Below are positions 35,229 to 47,977 of a stretch of 64,000 nt of DNA, piece by piece. Numbering within the stretch: position 1 is the stretch's first letter; each line of letters begins with the position of its first letter. The notes beneath the pieces were generated by a model, which saw nothing but the letters and a program-made list of their open reading frames with translations, searched no databases and was not told the origin of the DNA. The position numbers were made by a program, and so were the translations under genes. The stretch spans positions 1,364,001 to 1,428,000 of the forward strand of contig JAPEUQ010000004.1 in NCBI GenBank assembly GCA_027946365.1, written 5' to 3'. The stretch is from Kalmusia sp. IMI 367209. Taxonomy: Eukaryota; Ascomycota; Dothideomycetes; Pleosporales; Didymosphaeriaceae.

Positions 35229-36253
35229 TCATGGTTTAATACCCTTCGCTAAGGCCTTGTCCCAGACACCGACTGTGAACTCCCAGATCTTGTCACTCCA
35301 TCTACGCTCTCGGTATTGAACGAGTATTTGGTTGTCAGGCACAACTTCGTTCAAATGATTGACGCGCCACGAGCCAGGGACGAATTTGTCGCTCGTTAGC
35401 TCGTATGCATGCCTCTCGCCAGATTCCTTTGCTGCCATGCCAAAATACTTTATGATCCAGCCCGACACAATCTGAACAAACGATATGAAAGCCCACCATG
35501 CCAATCCGTCGGCTTTCGAAGGGTATGCAGTGCGAGGGGTGTCTGTGGACACGAAACCCGGAGTGACGTGGAGGAGGGTGAGGTGCTTCTGGCTGTCGTT
35601 GGAGGCGAGGTAATCGAAGGCCAGGCTCGTGCATATAGTAGTATGGTTGACAACTGCAGCAATCCCCCAGTGCTTCTCAAGCCCAATGTCTTCTTCATCG
35701 ATCGTCTTCTCCTTGGTACCATTGAGGATAGAGAGGACACGCGGCTGAGGAGACTTGTGAAGGAGAGGCAACAAGTTCGAGATGAGCCGGAGACGAGAGT
35801 AATACGAGACAGCGAAGCAGGACTCGAGGCCCTCTTCCATGTCTATTTTCCTTGTGAGCCATGTGCTGGCAATGAAGGTAGGTGATGATACTCACAGACT
35901 GCCCCCTGGAATGGCATTCCACCAGGGCTTACGCAAATCATGTCGACTTTCTCAGCAGCTCCGCGAATGAAATTGCATGCCTTGTCGATTCCGGAGATCA
36001 GGGCAATTTGTGTCTCAACAAAGACAATGTTGTTTGTAGGACCGATCTTCTTCAGCTCGTTGAGCTTGTTTTGGTAACGATGGGGTTCGCGTCCTAGGAC
36101 GTAGAAGGTCGAAGAGTGCAACAAGCCGACCATCTCCCTCAAGGTCGCAGCACCAATGCCTGCAGTGGCTCCAGCAAACACGCACACAAGGCCGCGATGG
36201 TCTTGTGCGGCGTAGCCGACGTTGCTTCTGCGGACATCGGACAATTTGACCAT
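35229..36253 (-). CDS. SDR-type NAD(P)-binding oxidoreductase
   Basis: Exons 36253-35896 and 35842-35229 with a 53-base intron (GTGAGT...AATAG) encode 323 residues. A glycine motif (GATAGIG) near residue 28 and a Rossmann core are clear. The usual NNAG is replaced by SPGG, and the tyrosine motif appears as SYYSRLR, matching the fungal branch of SDRs often found in secondary-metabolite clusters. Substrate unknown. The gene is intact, unlike its neighbours, and lies 185 bases from the P450 relic. It could be a surviving tailoring gene of the decayed cluster or an unlinked dehydrogenase. Confidence 0.8.
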
Positions 36254-37269
36254 GGCTACCAGTGTCGTCCAGGCGTCTAGGGCAGGTAGAGCAAAGTTGT
36301 CAAGTCGTTGGTGGGTGCCAAATTATTGGAGGCTTGCTATCTATAAGGTGCGGGTCTGGTGTCATAGAACGGAGTCAATGTAGGTGCACGTGACAGGTTG
36401 TCTTTCTGGAATCCTAGGAGCCCCTAGCGCACTTACAGGTTGCATCATGCAGACTGTCTAGCTATAAGCAACCGAACCCGCAGCGCTCCCGGTGAGATGA
36501 GTCGGTGTGAGGGGGGGGCGAATGAATCTTCACCGGCTAAATTATCGCGCGTCTGTGGTACCCCAATGCATCTGTCGGGATCAGTCACAAATGGGGCGGT
36601 GTGGCGTAACGTCCAGAAACTATCCTCAGCGATGCAGATCACAAACATAGAGAGTTGTAAAGTCATTCCACTTTTACTATTGGAACCAGGAAATGACCCG
36701 CTTCTTAACGAATTTGCACACAGTACACAACCTCCGTATGCCGTCATCTGATCCGGGGGCGGTTTATTTCCAATTTACATCACACTCACTGAATTCCGTG
36801 CCACTCAGCCTTGGATGAATAATTCCAACACAGCATCACCGTTATCCCTTACAGGGCAGGATCTCTGCCAGTAGCCTGGGACTCGACCATCGAAGCTCGA
36901 TATCCGACTTATTGATGGACTGAGATTTGATCTCCGCTGAAGCCAGCGGTCTCTGCTGTATCCCATTCTTGTTGCATTCTCGAGGCTGACTATGCTGGTT
37001 AGTGTTGGATCCAGTCGACCTGAGCGAGCTTGTGACGGCGCTGCGGATTCTTGATAATATTGGAGACGCTGCCGAGCCTATGCGTAGCATGGCTGGGACC
37101 GAGGTCCCAATCAGTGCGACAGTCGGCGCGACTTGTGTCGGGATCTAGAAAATCATTCCGTACTGGTTGTACTGTGGGAAGATGGAAGATGAGGCTTAGT
37201 AGTCAAAACCTGTGGTATATTAGTCGGCAGACGCCACGCAGGAACCTCGTTCCTTTACATGCACTTACA
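36254..37269. other. Intergenic, nothing recognised
   Basis: About 1 kb; short open frames only. It may contain further remains of the receptor relic to its right. Confidence 0.45.
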
Positions 37270-37790
37270 GTGGGGGCCAGTCAAGGAAAAGTCCTCAGAC
37301 TGTTGAATAAAGATGGCGAGTTTGTAGGCTGCGGCAATCGGTGCGCTGGGGCACGCGTTAGCGGTGTATCAACAAAACCCGCTTCGTCCGGAGTACCTAC
37401 CAGGCTCCAAGTATGAATATTACGCTTGCAGAGATAAGCCTTTTTACAGGCAGGTGAAGATCCCGTACGATGACTACCGGAAACACAAGTAGAATGATGT
37501 CGAAAGCCAAACCGACACTGTACAGGGCTTCCGCTGCGTTGATGTAAAGCATTGTACAAAAGAGGTATATCACTTCATGGACTCCCATGCATCCTGGATT
37601 GGATGGCTTAAAAATCCAGGAAGAATCTCGAAAATAACAATGTAGACACCCTGGAGCACCATGAGTGCCCAGATGGTCAGCCTGTACTTTATGTCGGCCT
37701 GTGCGAAGAGTCGATGAGGACAACGGCCGCCATCTCCAACCATGCATTGAAAAGTCCACGTGTATAACATCAAGGCGGCCACTTCTTGAC
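37270..37790 (-). pseudogene. PTH11-like (rhodopsin-fold) membrane protein relic
   Basis: Minus-strand fragments in two frames: YRLTIWALMVLQGVYIVIFEI near 37,660-37,720 and NAAEALYSVGLAFDIILLVF with DLHLPVKRLISASVIFILGA near 37,400-37,540. They match the helix 5-6 region of fungal PTH11-like integral membrane proteins (NxxxDxxIxxxPIPxxxxLxLP...). The frames cannot be joined without indels, and a stop follows after a possible splice at GTAGGT. An intact family member lies 1.5 kb further right. Confidence 0.5.
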
Positions 37791-37933
37791 TGTCTGGTAG
37801 CTAAGCTTCGTGGTGTTGCGGCCATTCCCCCAAACACTCCACCGCAATAAACGCCGACTGTCGACTCGCTCCGTACTGACCATGGGCTAGATTGTATACG
37901 CACGCTTCCTTCCATCCAGATCGGCGAGGTCAT

Positions 37934-39225
37934 TGGTCCGACATTTCCCGTCTACGGGCCTTTGTTACAAGCCCAATTCGAGTAGGTGCAGGTAGAACTC
38001 AAAGTTCTTAGTCTCGTAAGCGAGTTTGGCCCGCCGCCATTCCGTGTAGGATTACATAAGTTTTTAAAGCCCTGGAAGACAAATTTGGAAGCAAGACCAA
38101 GTTCGAGGTAGGTTTTGTTAAAGGCCATAACCTTGTCTCGACGATGGTAGCATTGGGCATGAGTGCGCTCGACGACGAGTGGGGACGGAGAGTGGGCGAA
38201 TGGGCTCTGGCATATTCATTATTGATTGCCGTGAAGCCTAGAGATAGTCGCTTTTGACCTCTGAAAGCACCGCTCACAATCAGCCATTTAATCTTATCCT
38301 TCTCTTGCATTGCGTGTAAGCTTATGGCATTAAGAAGCACTACCCATAGACTCACAGACGGCCCCTTCGCAATGAAGACCTGCTTCTTCAATCTCTCTCT
38401 CTGTCTCTGCAAGCATTTCCTCTGCATGACCCCCTTCTCGAATTTATTCACTCTCTACAGGGAACCTCCAATGATATTCGAGCTCACCTTCAAGATTAAT
38501 AGATGACTACGCTCAACAGTGTACAATTCTAGTACATGTAAAATTTAGGAAAAAACTAACGTTGATATCCACAGCTTCCGTAATATAGAACAACAGGCAT
38601 TTAGCTATCTATAGTGAGGCAGTCCAAATGATTATCATTCAGACCGCAGTAGAAATATATAACCCGAAAGCGCTGCCCAGCGGCGGTGAGTGCAGCCGCC
38701 TGATGGGTGACCGCGGTGCACGGAGCGTATAAGTATATCGATACATAGCCAGTCTTCGCAGGCTTCCGGATGCTAATATGAGCGAAGTGTTAGCAAACGA
38801 TGCTATTTCGGATGAGGGAAGCATAGAGCGTAAGTGCAACCTTATGTCTTACGTGGCTGAGTTGTGAGCATGGAGAGATGAAGAGCTGATACAATGTATC
38901 ACACTACTAACCGGCTTAAGAAACACTACATGACATAAGTCGATTTACGATAACAAGGCGGCTGGAGTGCAATGAATCGGGCACAAAAGAACCGTGCACG
39001 CCAACGCTTGCTTGCCGGGTGGTACAAATGCCTACGTGGAGGCTTTCCTCCTATTCCTACTTTGTCGTCAACCCAGTATCTCACGCCTGTCCTTATATGT
39101 ATACCTTGTCTTGAAACAATAGGATTTAGGAGGTGCCTTCATCCTTTGATACGGCACTGGACTGTAGTCATCAAGGTTCATAGCATGAATGGACCAAGAG
39201 AATTATATTAATGAGAGGTATCTTA
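37934..39225. other. Intergenic with one unassigned open frame
   Basis: About 1.3 kb. A minus-strand frame at 38,008-38,451 (147 codons) has no recognisable domain, and I do not call it a gene. Confidence 0.4.
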
Positions 39226-41222
39226 TCAACTACCAAATCTCTTCCGACTTGAACTTCTTCTCTCCAGCCCCGGCAAAGCGGTCAGTGCAATCTGGCTTTC
39301 TCTCCGACCTCTTCCCAGCCCTGCATCTTCCTCGCTTCGCCTAGGCGGACTGGAGCTCAACTGCTCAGGACTGATCTCTACCGTCACACTATAGTCTTTT
39401 CTTACGGTGATCACCTGCGGTAAAGATGGGCTGACATTTCGCCTTGGGTGTTGGTATGTCGCTCCTGGCGGAGGAAGGCCGTGAGTTCCTTGAATGGGCA
39501 GCAATACCGCGCCATCGTCGGTATGAATAGATCCACGTTCGATCTGTGTAGTGTTCAATCCGACGCGGTGGTAGGGATCATCATTGTCGGGTGAGGGCGG
39601 TTTCTCGCCAAGGCGATATTCATAATCTTCAAGTTGGATGAATTCTTTATCGCTTTTTGTACGATCGCGGCTGCGCAGCATGGTAGCTTGCGATGCTGCT
39701 GTCATGAGGTCGACGTGGCCCCCTTTGGACTTCGCCATCGACGGGAAAGGACTGCCGCCTTTGGAGTTATAGCCATATGCGCCCGACGGCCCAGGGTAGT
39801 AGCTGTTGGGTGCCCTAGAGCTGGGAAACATCCGGCGTTGAAGAGAGCGCACTGCGGGCAGGCATGCAATGATAATCCCAACATGGACCTCAAGTGTCGA
39901 CCAATACCCAATAGGAGTGTAGTCCCATGTGACATTATGCGAGTTGGCGAACTGGATCATGTACTTCAAGCGGAGCATGCTAACGATCGTTACACTGCAA
40001 AGCAGGATTAGTGGGGCGACCGACGATATCAGGGCTAGTACTCACAAGCCTCCGCCCAAAAACATCAACATGATGCCGGCCTTCTTACGTCGGCCCATTG
40101 CTAGCTTGCTCAATTCGTGCAGCGGAAGACAAATGACCATGACATCTCCGACAATGTTGAGCGCTGCAGTCATCCATCCGAGAAGGTTCAGGTTGAAACA
40201 CTTTCCGGGATGTTCCCCGTCCCAGCGCGTCCAAGCTAAGTTGAGCGGTTTGCATTGGAAAATCAAAGCCAGGACAGTTCCGAGAACGTAACCAACGCAG
40301 TAAGCGATAACTACGTATACCAATCGTCTGAACCGGGGGTTGGGAAAAATGCGTAGGTAGAACAAAAGAATCGAGATCTTTGTCAAAGCGATTGAGGACA
40401 GGTACAAGGCCTCGTCAAAATAGTATATCTGCGCGATAATGGATTAGCTACCAATCGAAACTCAATAATTCGAATACTCACATGCAGGATTTTCGTAATG
40501 TTGTCAAAAGGCACAGTCCAGATATCTCTGCCCAGTCCATCGTTTGCAACTACTGCAGTCAGCTTACTGGTTTCAAGTTAATGCACGAAAACTGCACTTA
40601 CGCACAACCGATAGGGCGGTAAGTGGTAGTACAGGAATCTGTTTTTGTCAGTTTTTTCCCGAATGTGGAACGGAGCTGAATCACCATGGTAGCCAATATG
40701 CCCCAGTCATCCCAACCCCATGTTCCGCCGCAGCACGGCAAGCGGGCAAATGCTCGCAAAATGACTGCGAGAAGTGCGAAACCCCCCGCGATCATTCCAG
40801 TGTAGGAGACGAGTTTTGTATGATCACGCACAGGCTGCCCATATGCTGTGACCGTGAAATTTTTGGTTGCTGGAGTAGTTCAGTAATGTATTCGCTCGTA
40901 GGAACTGTTTCAACGTACTGAGTGACTCGCGTATCGTGCAATTCGCTTGTACGCACAACTCCATCTGTGCGTTCAATGGAGCATCATGTGCGATGCAGTA
41001 GAAGTCGGTCAACTCACAGGCTGATTTCGACACTGACGTTACAAGGCAGTTGATCTGAAAAACATCAGCTATTGCTAGATTGGGATGGTGTTTCTTGGTT
41101 GGACTTACAGCGCATTTCGGTAGCTGCTCCAGAGCAGCCTGGAGAAGAACGCTACTGTTCTGTGCTTCAACATGTGCAGCAAGTGTAAATAGCAAGGCGA
41201 GTAAAGGACTGAACCACTTCAT
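39226..41222 (-). CDS. PTH11-like receptor with N-terminal CFEM domain
   Basis: Seven exons (41222-41109, 41054-40919, 40869-40685, 40638-40602, 40552-40482, 40428-40046, 39994-39226), 564 residues. The order is: signal peptide (residues 1-20, ...HVEAQ); a CFEM Cys-rich domain (LPKCAINC, SACELTDFYC, ELCVQANCTIRESL); seven helices from SYTGMIAGGFALLAVILRAF through FVTIVSMLRLKYMI; and a 220-residue Ser/Pro-rich cytoplasmic tail. The family holds Magnaporthe Pth11, which senses host surfaces and signals through cAMP. Two CFEM cysteines look substituted: the CIC pair reads CIA, and the cysteine expected after the TKNFTVTA segment is tyrosine (TAT). All introns are GT-AG, and phases close exactly. 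Confidence 0.88.
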
Positions 41223-44082
41223 GGCGTCGATGATAGTGGGTTTCCGTCAAGCTGCCTCGCCTTGCTGAAGCAAGGCGCCCGCGTGTGCGCCTCGTGGGAT
41301 AATCGATCGAGGCAGTCGTATACAAGCCAGGAGCGAGGAGAGGCTTTTTCTCTGAAGATTCGCAATTGATCGGTGTTAGGCCAGTACCACTACCCGCGTA
41401 GGCAACTGAGATGGAAGATTCATTTAGTCACTACAGTACTATAACGAACGGACGTCGCGAGTAAGGCAACGATGTATGGTAGCAGTCAATGCTGTAAAAG
41501 AGGGAGAAGCTAATAACCAAATCCGAGATAAGCTCATGGGGACGAAGGCTTTTGTTTCTGAAGCACACGGCTGGCGAAATCGGAAACCTAGGAGCAGTGC
41601 AAGGGTAGAGGACATGGTAGTGTCTGTACATCCGCATCGAATACCCCAGTCTTCAGCCTAGAAAGGAGGAACGACCAATAGAGCGGAAAATAAAAGTGGG
41701 CTTTTGTCTGGGATTCTCCCGTCAGCATAGTTACGAATTGGTGGGGGCAATTCAAACGAACTAGAGAATTCCTCTCCGAGGAATGTGATGACAGGCCTCA
41801 GGCTCAACAATTCCAACGTCTGCAAGTTCCTAGGAGTCTAGAAGAAGTCGTTTTCGATTGCATTCTGTACCTGCATGCATATGCGAAAAACCTATGGCAA
41901 AATTGGCGCGCGGATACTGGGATACTGGAGACAGACCCAACCAGATCGCTAGCGACCCTGAAGTAGTTTGGCTAAATGACGATCTTTCGGAGGTACTTCC
42001 AAAAGGTCGCCTGGGCTGACCGGCTGTGCGGCTATGTAACGTGGTTGCGGTAGTTCACTCAAACAATTGAACCGATCATACGGGACCTCCAAGCGACCTC
42101 TAAGCAGTCGTGCTTCGCCTCTGCCACTAGATTGTCATAACAATAGCAGCAAGTCGAATGTTGAGTTTTAATACCCCGTTACGACTACGCGTGAAAGGAC
42201 ACAAGCTGATGTGGGTATTGCGCCTTCAAGGCCAACCTTTCTGCCGTGTTGCTTATTCAATGACCGGGGTCGAAACCGTCTACCACGCTGCAGGGAGCCG
42301 GTTGCAACGATCGACGGTTCGGCTGTGGATTGTTTCCGCTTAAACTTTGACTACTGCAGGGGTCCAAATCGAAACAATCGCGCTCTCCAGGTTACGCACA
42401 CCAGATTTGCGTTCGATCCCACTTCTTCTGCAGCAAAACGCGCTGATCCCAAATTCTAGTATGCTACTTTCGACAACTACCGTCCGTCGAACATCCAAGC
42501 CTCTCTGAATGCTACAGTCAGCCCTAAGAGACGGGAGAGCTGACAGCGGCAGAGGTACCTGGGTTAACTTTGCAAGTTGCAGGGACAGAAGACTTGGCAT
42601 CCCAACCAGCGACGGCCATGCAATGATGCGTCCAAAAAAGGCAGATCCCAGGCGAGCAGTTCATCAAAGTACCGGTTGTTGTCGGATAAACTTCCCGTAG
42701 CTTTTTATGTGCAGTCGGGAATGTACGGTCTGCTTGAGATGCAAGGTCGCGTGCTGGGTGAAGCGACGGCATCATTCGTTTTGGGAAAATGCGACGCCTA
42801 AATCCGGTGACTTTTGCAATGCCGGTCCAGACTCGCAGATGGGGAAAAGTCTGTGGCGCGTTGCAACGGCGCCCGCAAAGGCACTAAGCATTGACTCCTG
42901 AGGCTGGCGCATGTTCCTTTCATGGAAGCCCCTGAGTCTCTGAAGACATCGATGAGATTGACCAAATAATGTTTCATGAGGGGAATGTTGGGGCTTGTCC
43001 TGTGCACTAAGCGACGTCACGTGCATGCATCATCTTCAGAACTATGAATGATCTCCTCTTAAGCTCAAAGCAAGCTCCTGAACCAACATTCGCCATTCCA
43101 GAACCTCTCCCGTTCGCCGTTCGGTAGGAAAACCATCGGCCATTGCGTGTCGGCCTACTCAATCTTCGTCTGCGCTGAGCAGTTTGTGCGCATTACAGAT
43201 TCTCGATTCCAATGCGGACGTTGAACCGTAGAGGTTTTTGCCTGGCTCCCTCCACATGATGTACTGGGTCATGCGAGCCGCTACAACTAGCAACGCGCTT
43301 CATCATAGCAGCAGGTTTTTGGCCAGGGTTGTTCGCTAGATTTGTTGAACACTCCATTGAATATTGCCGAATTTGTATATCTCGAAACGAAAATGGGTAT
43401 TAAGTTTCGAATGCCGACAACGACAGTCGGGACCTCCCGAGAAGCCTCCCTGCAATACTCCACGCAAGCATTCCAGCTACTTTAGTATATGCGGGGACAA
43501 GGATCTCGTTCGGCCCGACTTTGAAACAACAGAGAATGTCACTGTGCCACGCTAGCGATTATGTACGTCGTGCAGTCAAGCATCGTATCACTGCAAAGGA
43601 GTGGATGCTGGCCTTCATTATTGCGGTCTGCATCCACTACGAATAAAGTGTCGAGAACTACCGATCTGACTATCACTTGGTGAAGATCATTCGCCTTCTA
43701 GAAAAATGCCGTGGTTTTGGTTCCGTACAAGTCATTGCACCTGCGCAGGATTCACGTGGATTGCCATAGGCTCATGACTAGTATGCCATAAGAAACCATG
43801 AAGAAGGTCATCAATATTCTCCCATGCAACTTCACCGTTTCAAATTGGTGATTGAATGCTCACGTCTGAGCTGTATGCCCATTGGATGCGAAGCTTTGCG
43901 TACTATGCTGAAAAGTAGTAAATAGGGTTCATCCTAAATGACATAAGTTACAAGTCACATACGGAAGATTTGGGCGCGTGTACATACGGCGCTGTGGAAA
44001 TTGTGGATAATAATAGTGCTACCCAAGATTAGGATATCATACCCAATAGGTTGGAAGTGCGGGCTCCGATTCTTCGAAGCTT
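41223..44082. other. Long intergenic region
   Basis: 2.86 kb. No gene, repeat or TE signature that I can support; open frames are short and lack domain motifs. Base composition is ordinary, so it is not part of a RIP island. Confidence 0.5.
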
Positions 44083-45530
44083 TCACTCGTCATACTTTGG
44101 CACTTTAGGTATTAATGCCCACGAGACACCCATAGCAACAATCAATCCAACCAGCATCGGCTGCATGACTTTGACTCCAGCCTGACTGGCAATGACACCG
44201 GTCAAAGATGGGAATAGCGATCCACCTGCTTGCGCGAGAACGAACACGAGACCTAGTGCAGTGGACTGTATACGCTTTTCAAAGAGCTTCGACGAAATTG
44301 ACATGCCCTGATATGCTTTTTAGCAGATTGCGATAGTCGTCTCATCAGCGGCACTTACAGTAGCGAATAGTGGACCGTAAAAGAATCCGAGAAACGAGAT
44401 TGCCACCGAGCTGCTGACAAGGTTGGGAACAAGCCAAAATACCAGGTGAAATGCGAGGATCATGAAACAGTAACCCAGACTCATCCTCCGCTCGCCGAAA
44501 CGGTGCGTGGGTTCCGCTAAGAGTACTCTTCCAAGGAATATGCCACCCCAAAAGCCAGCTGGGACATATCCCACGTCGGGTAGATTTCCATTTCGCGCCG
44601 ACACAAGGTACTCAACAATCCACCCACCGGCTGTGATACCAGTGCCCAACATGAAGAAGTAGAACATCGAGATCAAGTAGACAGGCGGAGATTTGAGCGT
44701 GTCGAGAATGTCACGAGATGCCGAATTACTACGACTATTTGTGCCTTCCTGATCGGTTCCCGCTAGAATGTCATTGTGGCGGATCTTCAAGCTATCACGG
44801 AAAGTGACGAGCATTGCTACGATGTTAATTGATCCAACGCCAACCAGAAAAAGATAGAAGAGCGGCCATCGCTCACCAATCCTAGCAGCTATTACAGTCG
44901 CCACAAATGGTGCCACGAAACATCCAAGAGCATACATGGCGTGGATGAAACCGAGCCACCTATGTGCGCCCTTGATAGAGGCGACAAAAGTGTTTGCGTG
45001 GGAGTCCTGGTAGCCCATTCCTGCAGCTTGTAGGAAAAAGGTCACAACGTAGAGGCCGAAGGGGAGGTGTCCAAAAGCGAAGGAGGTGAGCAGCGAGCTG
45101 CAGCACAGCACCGATGGTCAAAATAGCTCCTAGCTCAAAATAATGAACGAAGTAGCTGTTCGTCGCCGCAGCGAGCAGCCACCCAAGGAATGAAGCAGCA
45201 TAGCTATCGAAATTAGCGGATCAAAACATATTAGAGGAAGAGAGCGTGGGAAGCATACATCAAGGCAACATACTCAGTCCCAACATGGTAAGTCCGCAAG
45301 ATGTAGGGGGTCAAGGCACCCAAGCTACCATCGTTGAGCCCAGCGAAGATGTACGAGAAACCGACGGCTAGGATCTTGATAACGTTCTTCTTATTGAGGA
45401 TATTGTTTTCACTGCCCGTAGCCTCACTATTCACATGTGTTGCAGGACTGGGTGCATTGCTTATTGGGTGCAACTCGACATCTCTTGGGCCTATGTCTTC
45501 GTAGACGGGCTCAACCACGGTCATAGACAT
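44083..45530 (-). CDS. MFS transporter (fucose-permease-like)
   Basis: Exons 45530-45259, 45203-44359 and 44307-44083, all GT-AG, encode about 446 residues. A 50-residue acidic N-terminus precedes helix 1 (IKILAVGFSYIFAGLNDGSLGAL). The NDGSLG and AAGMGYQDSHANTF motifs are typical of the fungal MFS group related to sugar/fucose permeases (Bsc6/FPM-like). Helices 7-12 are intact, and the tail ends KYDE. Exon 2 contains a +1 shift at a C4 run on the coding strand (45,063-45,066 region): the family reads TPPFGLYVVTF, and removing one C restores it and makes the exon phases close. Substrate unknown. The gene is divergent from the PPxY gene. Confidence 0.82.
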
Positions 45531-46167
45531 GTTTCAAAGGGCGAGAAGAAGAGAGATAGATGAGAATTGGAGAGAGGGACGAGAACTTCCATAGCAAAAT
45601 ACACAGTGCAGCCGATCCGTGCTCGCAAGCAATACCGAAAATGGAGAAGAAGCCATGGCGGAATACTCGTTAGAGACGCTGTGCGCGTTGCCCGGCGTTG
45701 CCCGTCGGTTCCTTCCCCTCGTTTGGTGCGACGGAAAGAGCAGCCGATGTTCCGGCTGCACCTTCCCAGCTCGAACCTACTCCAGTTCTACACGTCTTCC
45801 TCACCACCACGATGCCTGGCGCTGCCCCAGGCAAACCCTCTACAGCACTCTGCAATGATTTGAGTTGGAGCTTTGATCCCATGCACAGTGCTATTACATG
45901 TACTGCATGCAAGTGCTCGCTAAGCAGCGATGAAAGATGATTGGTCGACAATCAGCGCGCCTGCGTGCTTCGCCACCCTCGCGGACCATCCTATCCGCTT
46001 TCTGACCCTTTGTGAGCGCTGAGGAGGCTGAGTCGTTGCCTGCAGACACCTCACATTCAGGGCGTTCCCCTTCGCATTTCCTTCTCGTTTCTCACAACTC
46101 CTCATATTCGAGACCCGCGACCCACAATACGCGTGTCACCGGAGGTGGCGAACTCTACATTGACATC
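45531..46167. promoter_or_regulatory. Divergent promoter region
   Basis: 637 bases between the start codons of the MFS gene (minus) and the PPxY protein (plus). The plus-strand frame continues upstream of 46168 but has no ATG, only a GTG at 46012. Confidence 0.4.
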
Positions 46168-46905
46168 ATGGTCATCTTCGGTGGTCTGGAAATTATTGCC
46201 GGGGGCTACCTTGTCCACCGCTATCACAAGAAGCAAAATCAGAAGAGAAGGCTTGAAGAGGAAGCCCAGCACCGACGACACAACAGCTTTCCTGGCGCAC
46301 AACAGCCCAAGCCTTACTATCCACACCCACCACACCAACCTTCACCCATACCACAGCAGAAGTATGCCTATCACGCACCACAGCCGCGGCCTCAACCACC
46401 GTACCCTCCTCAACATCGCTACACTGAACCGCCACCCCATCGACCGCACAATGCAGAACCTGTTAGACAGCCGCAGTCCTTCATGATTCCTCGACGTCCA
46501 GTTCCCCAACAGCAGCCGCCACCAATCATAATACAGCCGCTCCAGCGAGCCGACTCCTTCGCAACCATATCACGCATGCCGATTGCGAACGGGTACAGAC
46601 CCAGCGATGTCGAAAACGATGCACCTCTACCACCTCGCCTGCAGACCTCGACGCTGTCCCCGATCCCGCAGTCACCCATGATTTCGCCATACGGCAATGC
46701 TGGCTTTGCTGTATCGTCGCCTGCACTGGGTCACGTCCCGATGACACCTACATATAGTCCAATTCAACCTGGTGGAAGACAAACGGTGGACGACAATTGG
46801 GAAACATACACCCAGCCGCCTGGTCATCCACACTACGCGCCCTCGGTATCGACTGCGCTCGGAGAGCACAGGGACGATGATCCCCCGCCACCGTACCGTC
46901 CTTAG
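46168..46905 (+). CDS. Membrane-anchored Pro-rich protein with C-terminal PPxY motif
   Basis: 245 residues in one exon, starting at the first in-frame ATG (MVIFGGLEIIAGGYLVHRYHKK). A single hydrophobic segment at residues 1-17 is followed by a KKQNQKRR basic stop-transfer stretch, then about 210 residues of Pro/Gln/Tyr/His-rich disordered sequence with several SP/TP sites. The last residues are DDDPPPPYRP, a PPPY motif that binds WW domains, notably of the Rsp5/NEDD4 ubiquitin ligase. The architecture (short anchor plus PPxY tail) is that of Rsp5 adaptors that sort membrane cargo. That role is inferred from the motif alone. Confidence 0.72.
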   Translation: MVIFGGLEIIAGGYLVHRYHKKQNQKRRLEEEAQHRRHNSFPGAQQPKPYYPHPPHQPSPIPQQKYAYHAPQPRPQPPYPPQHRYTEPPPHRPHNAEPVRQPQSFMIPRRPVPQQQPPPIIIQPLQRADSFATISRMPIANGYRPSDVENDAPLPPRLQTSTLSPIPQSPMISPYGNAGFAVSSPALGHVPMTPTYSPIQPGGRQTVDDNWETYTQPPGHPHYAPSVSTALGEHRDDDPPPPYRP

Positions 46906-47977
46906 ACTAAATGACTCGCGGATTCGGCACACCCAGACTTCGATGCAGGCATACGACGTTCTTTTTCTTCTTATTTTCTATTCCACAGTACGATTATAAT
47001 GGCACGTTTTACGAATTTCTTATGCTTTAATCAACAAAGATATCAAACATGGAAGTGAGGGTTTCCTTTTTGCTATCAATCAGTTCGGGTGGCATTTTTC
47101 AATGTTGGGAAAAATTGCTGGTGTGCGAGGTAGCTAGTTCAATAGTAAACATCTTCCTACCTACGTAATGTCTGTCTCTAGGCTTTGTCGGCTGACCTTA
47201 TCATCGAGCACCTTTTCCTGTACGACTAGTCTCCAACATTACTGGATCGGGGACGAAACTGCCTCCGCCGTCTGTTTTCTCATCGACTAATAGCTAGGTT
47301 GAGAACCCTCGCACATTATTCCACCTTCGAACCGAGCCGCATGGCGGGGAAGCTTCGCCAAGAACGCTTATCGTATCTCCGCATCAACACCACGGCTCTC
47401 GGTTTTCACGGTGATGTCTGCCAAGAGGAAACGACTGTCAATCACCCCCATGTATGCAGACCCTGGGAGCATGCCAAGCAGATACCCCGCTATGGGCACG
47501 TTGGCACCGTTTTCCGCCTCCAATTGTCACCAACGATACACTCGAATCAAGCATGCCCCCCGCATTATTTCATGTATTAGTGCGAGACATGGCGGCTTGC
47601 CAATCAGGCAGACGATTTCGTAACGCAATGTTCATAGTACCATCGTTGCATACGAACAATCGCTGGACGCTCTTGGAAGACAGGAAGCCGGTAGAGCCAT
47701 TTCTCAATGAGGAAGCTGCGAAACATCACGACATCTTTCCAATGTGATATCTGCCGGTGACGTACATTGTTTAGTTTTTTGGGACTTGGAAAACGTTATG
47801 CACCGTTTCCTTTCGGCACTTATCGTGCCACTGCATACAGCGCCCAGGATGGGGGTGCTAAAAGCTGCTGAGCAATAAGAAGCTGCAGCTTTGCATGCCA
47901 GACCCAAGCGTTGTAGCGTTGTACCTCTTCTCTTGTCGTCCTTGAGAAGCTGCCATTGAGTTGAGCTGAATATCGCC
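46906..47977. other. Intergenic, nothing recognised
   Basis: About 1.07 kb between two plus-strand genes. Small overlapping frames only. Confidence 0.5.

Noticed and set aside
38008..38451. 147-codon minus-strand frame.
   Set aside because: No recognisable motif, signal peptide or continuation; composition unlike neighbouring real genes. Left as unassigned.
42400..42440. GTTCGATCC word resembling a tRNA B box.
   Set aside because: No matching A box, anticodon stem or acceptor stem could be found at suitable distances.
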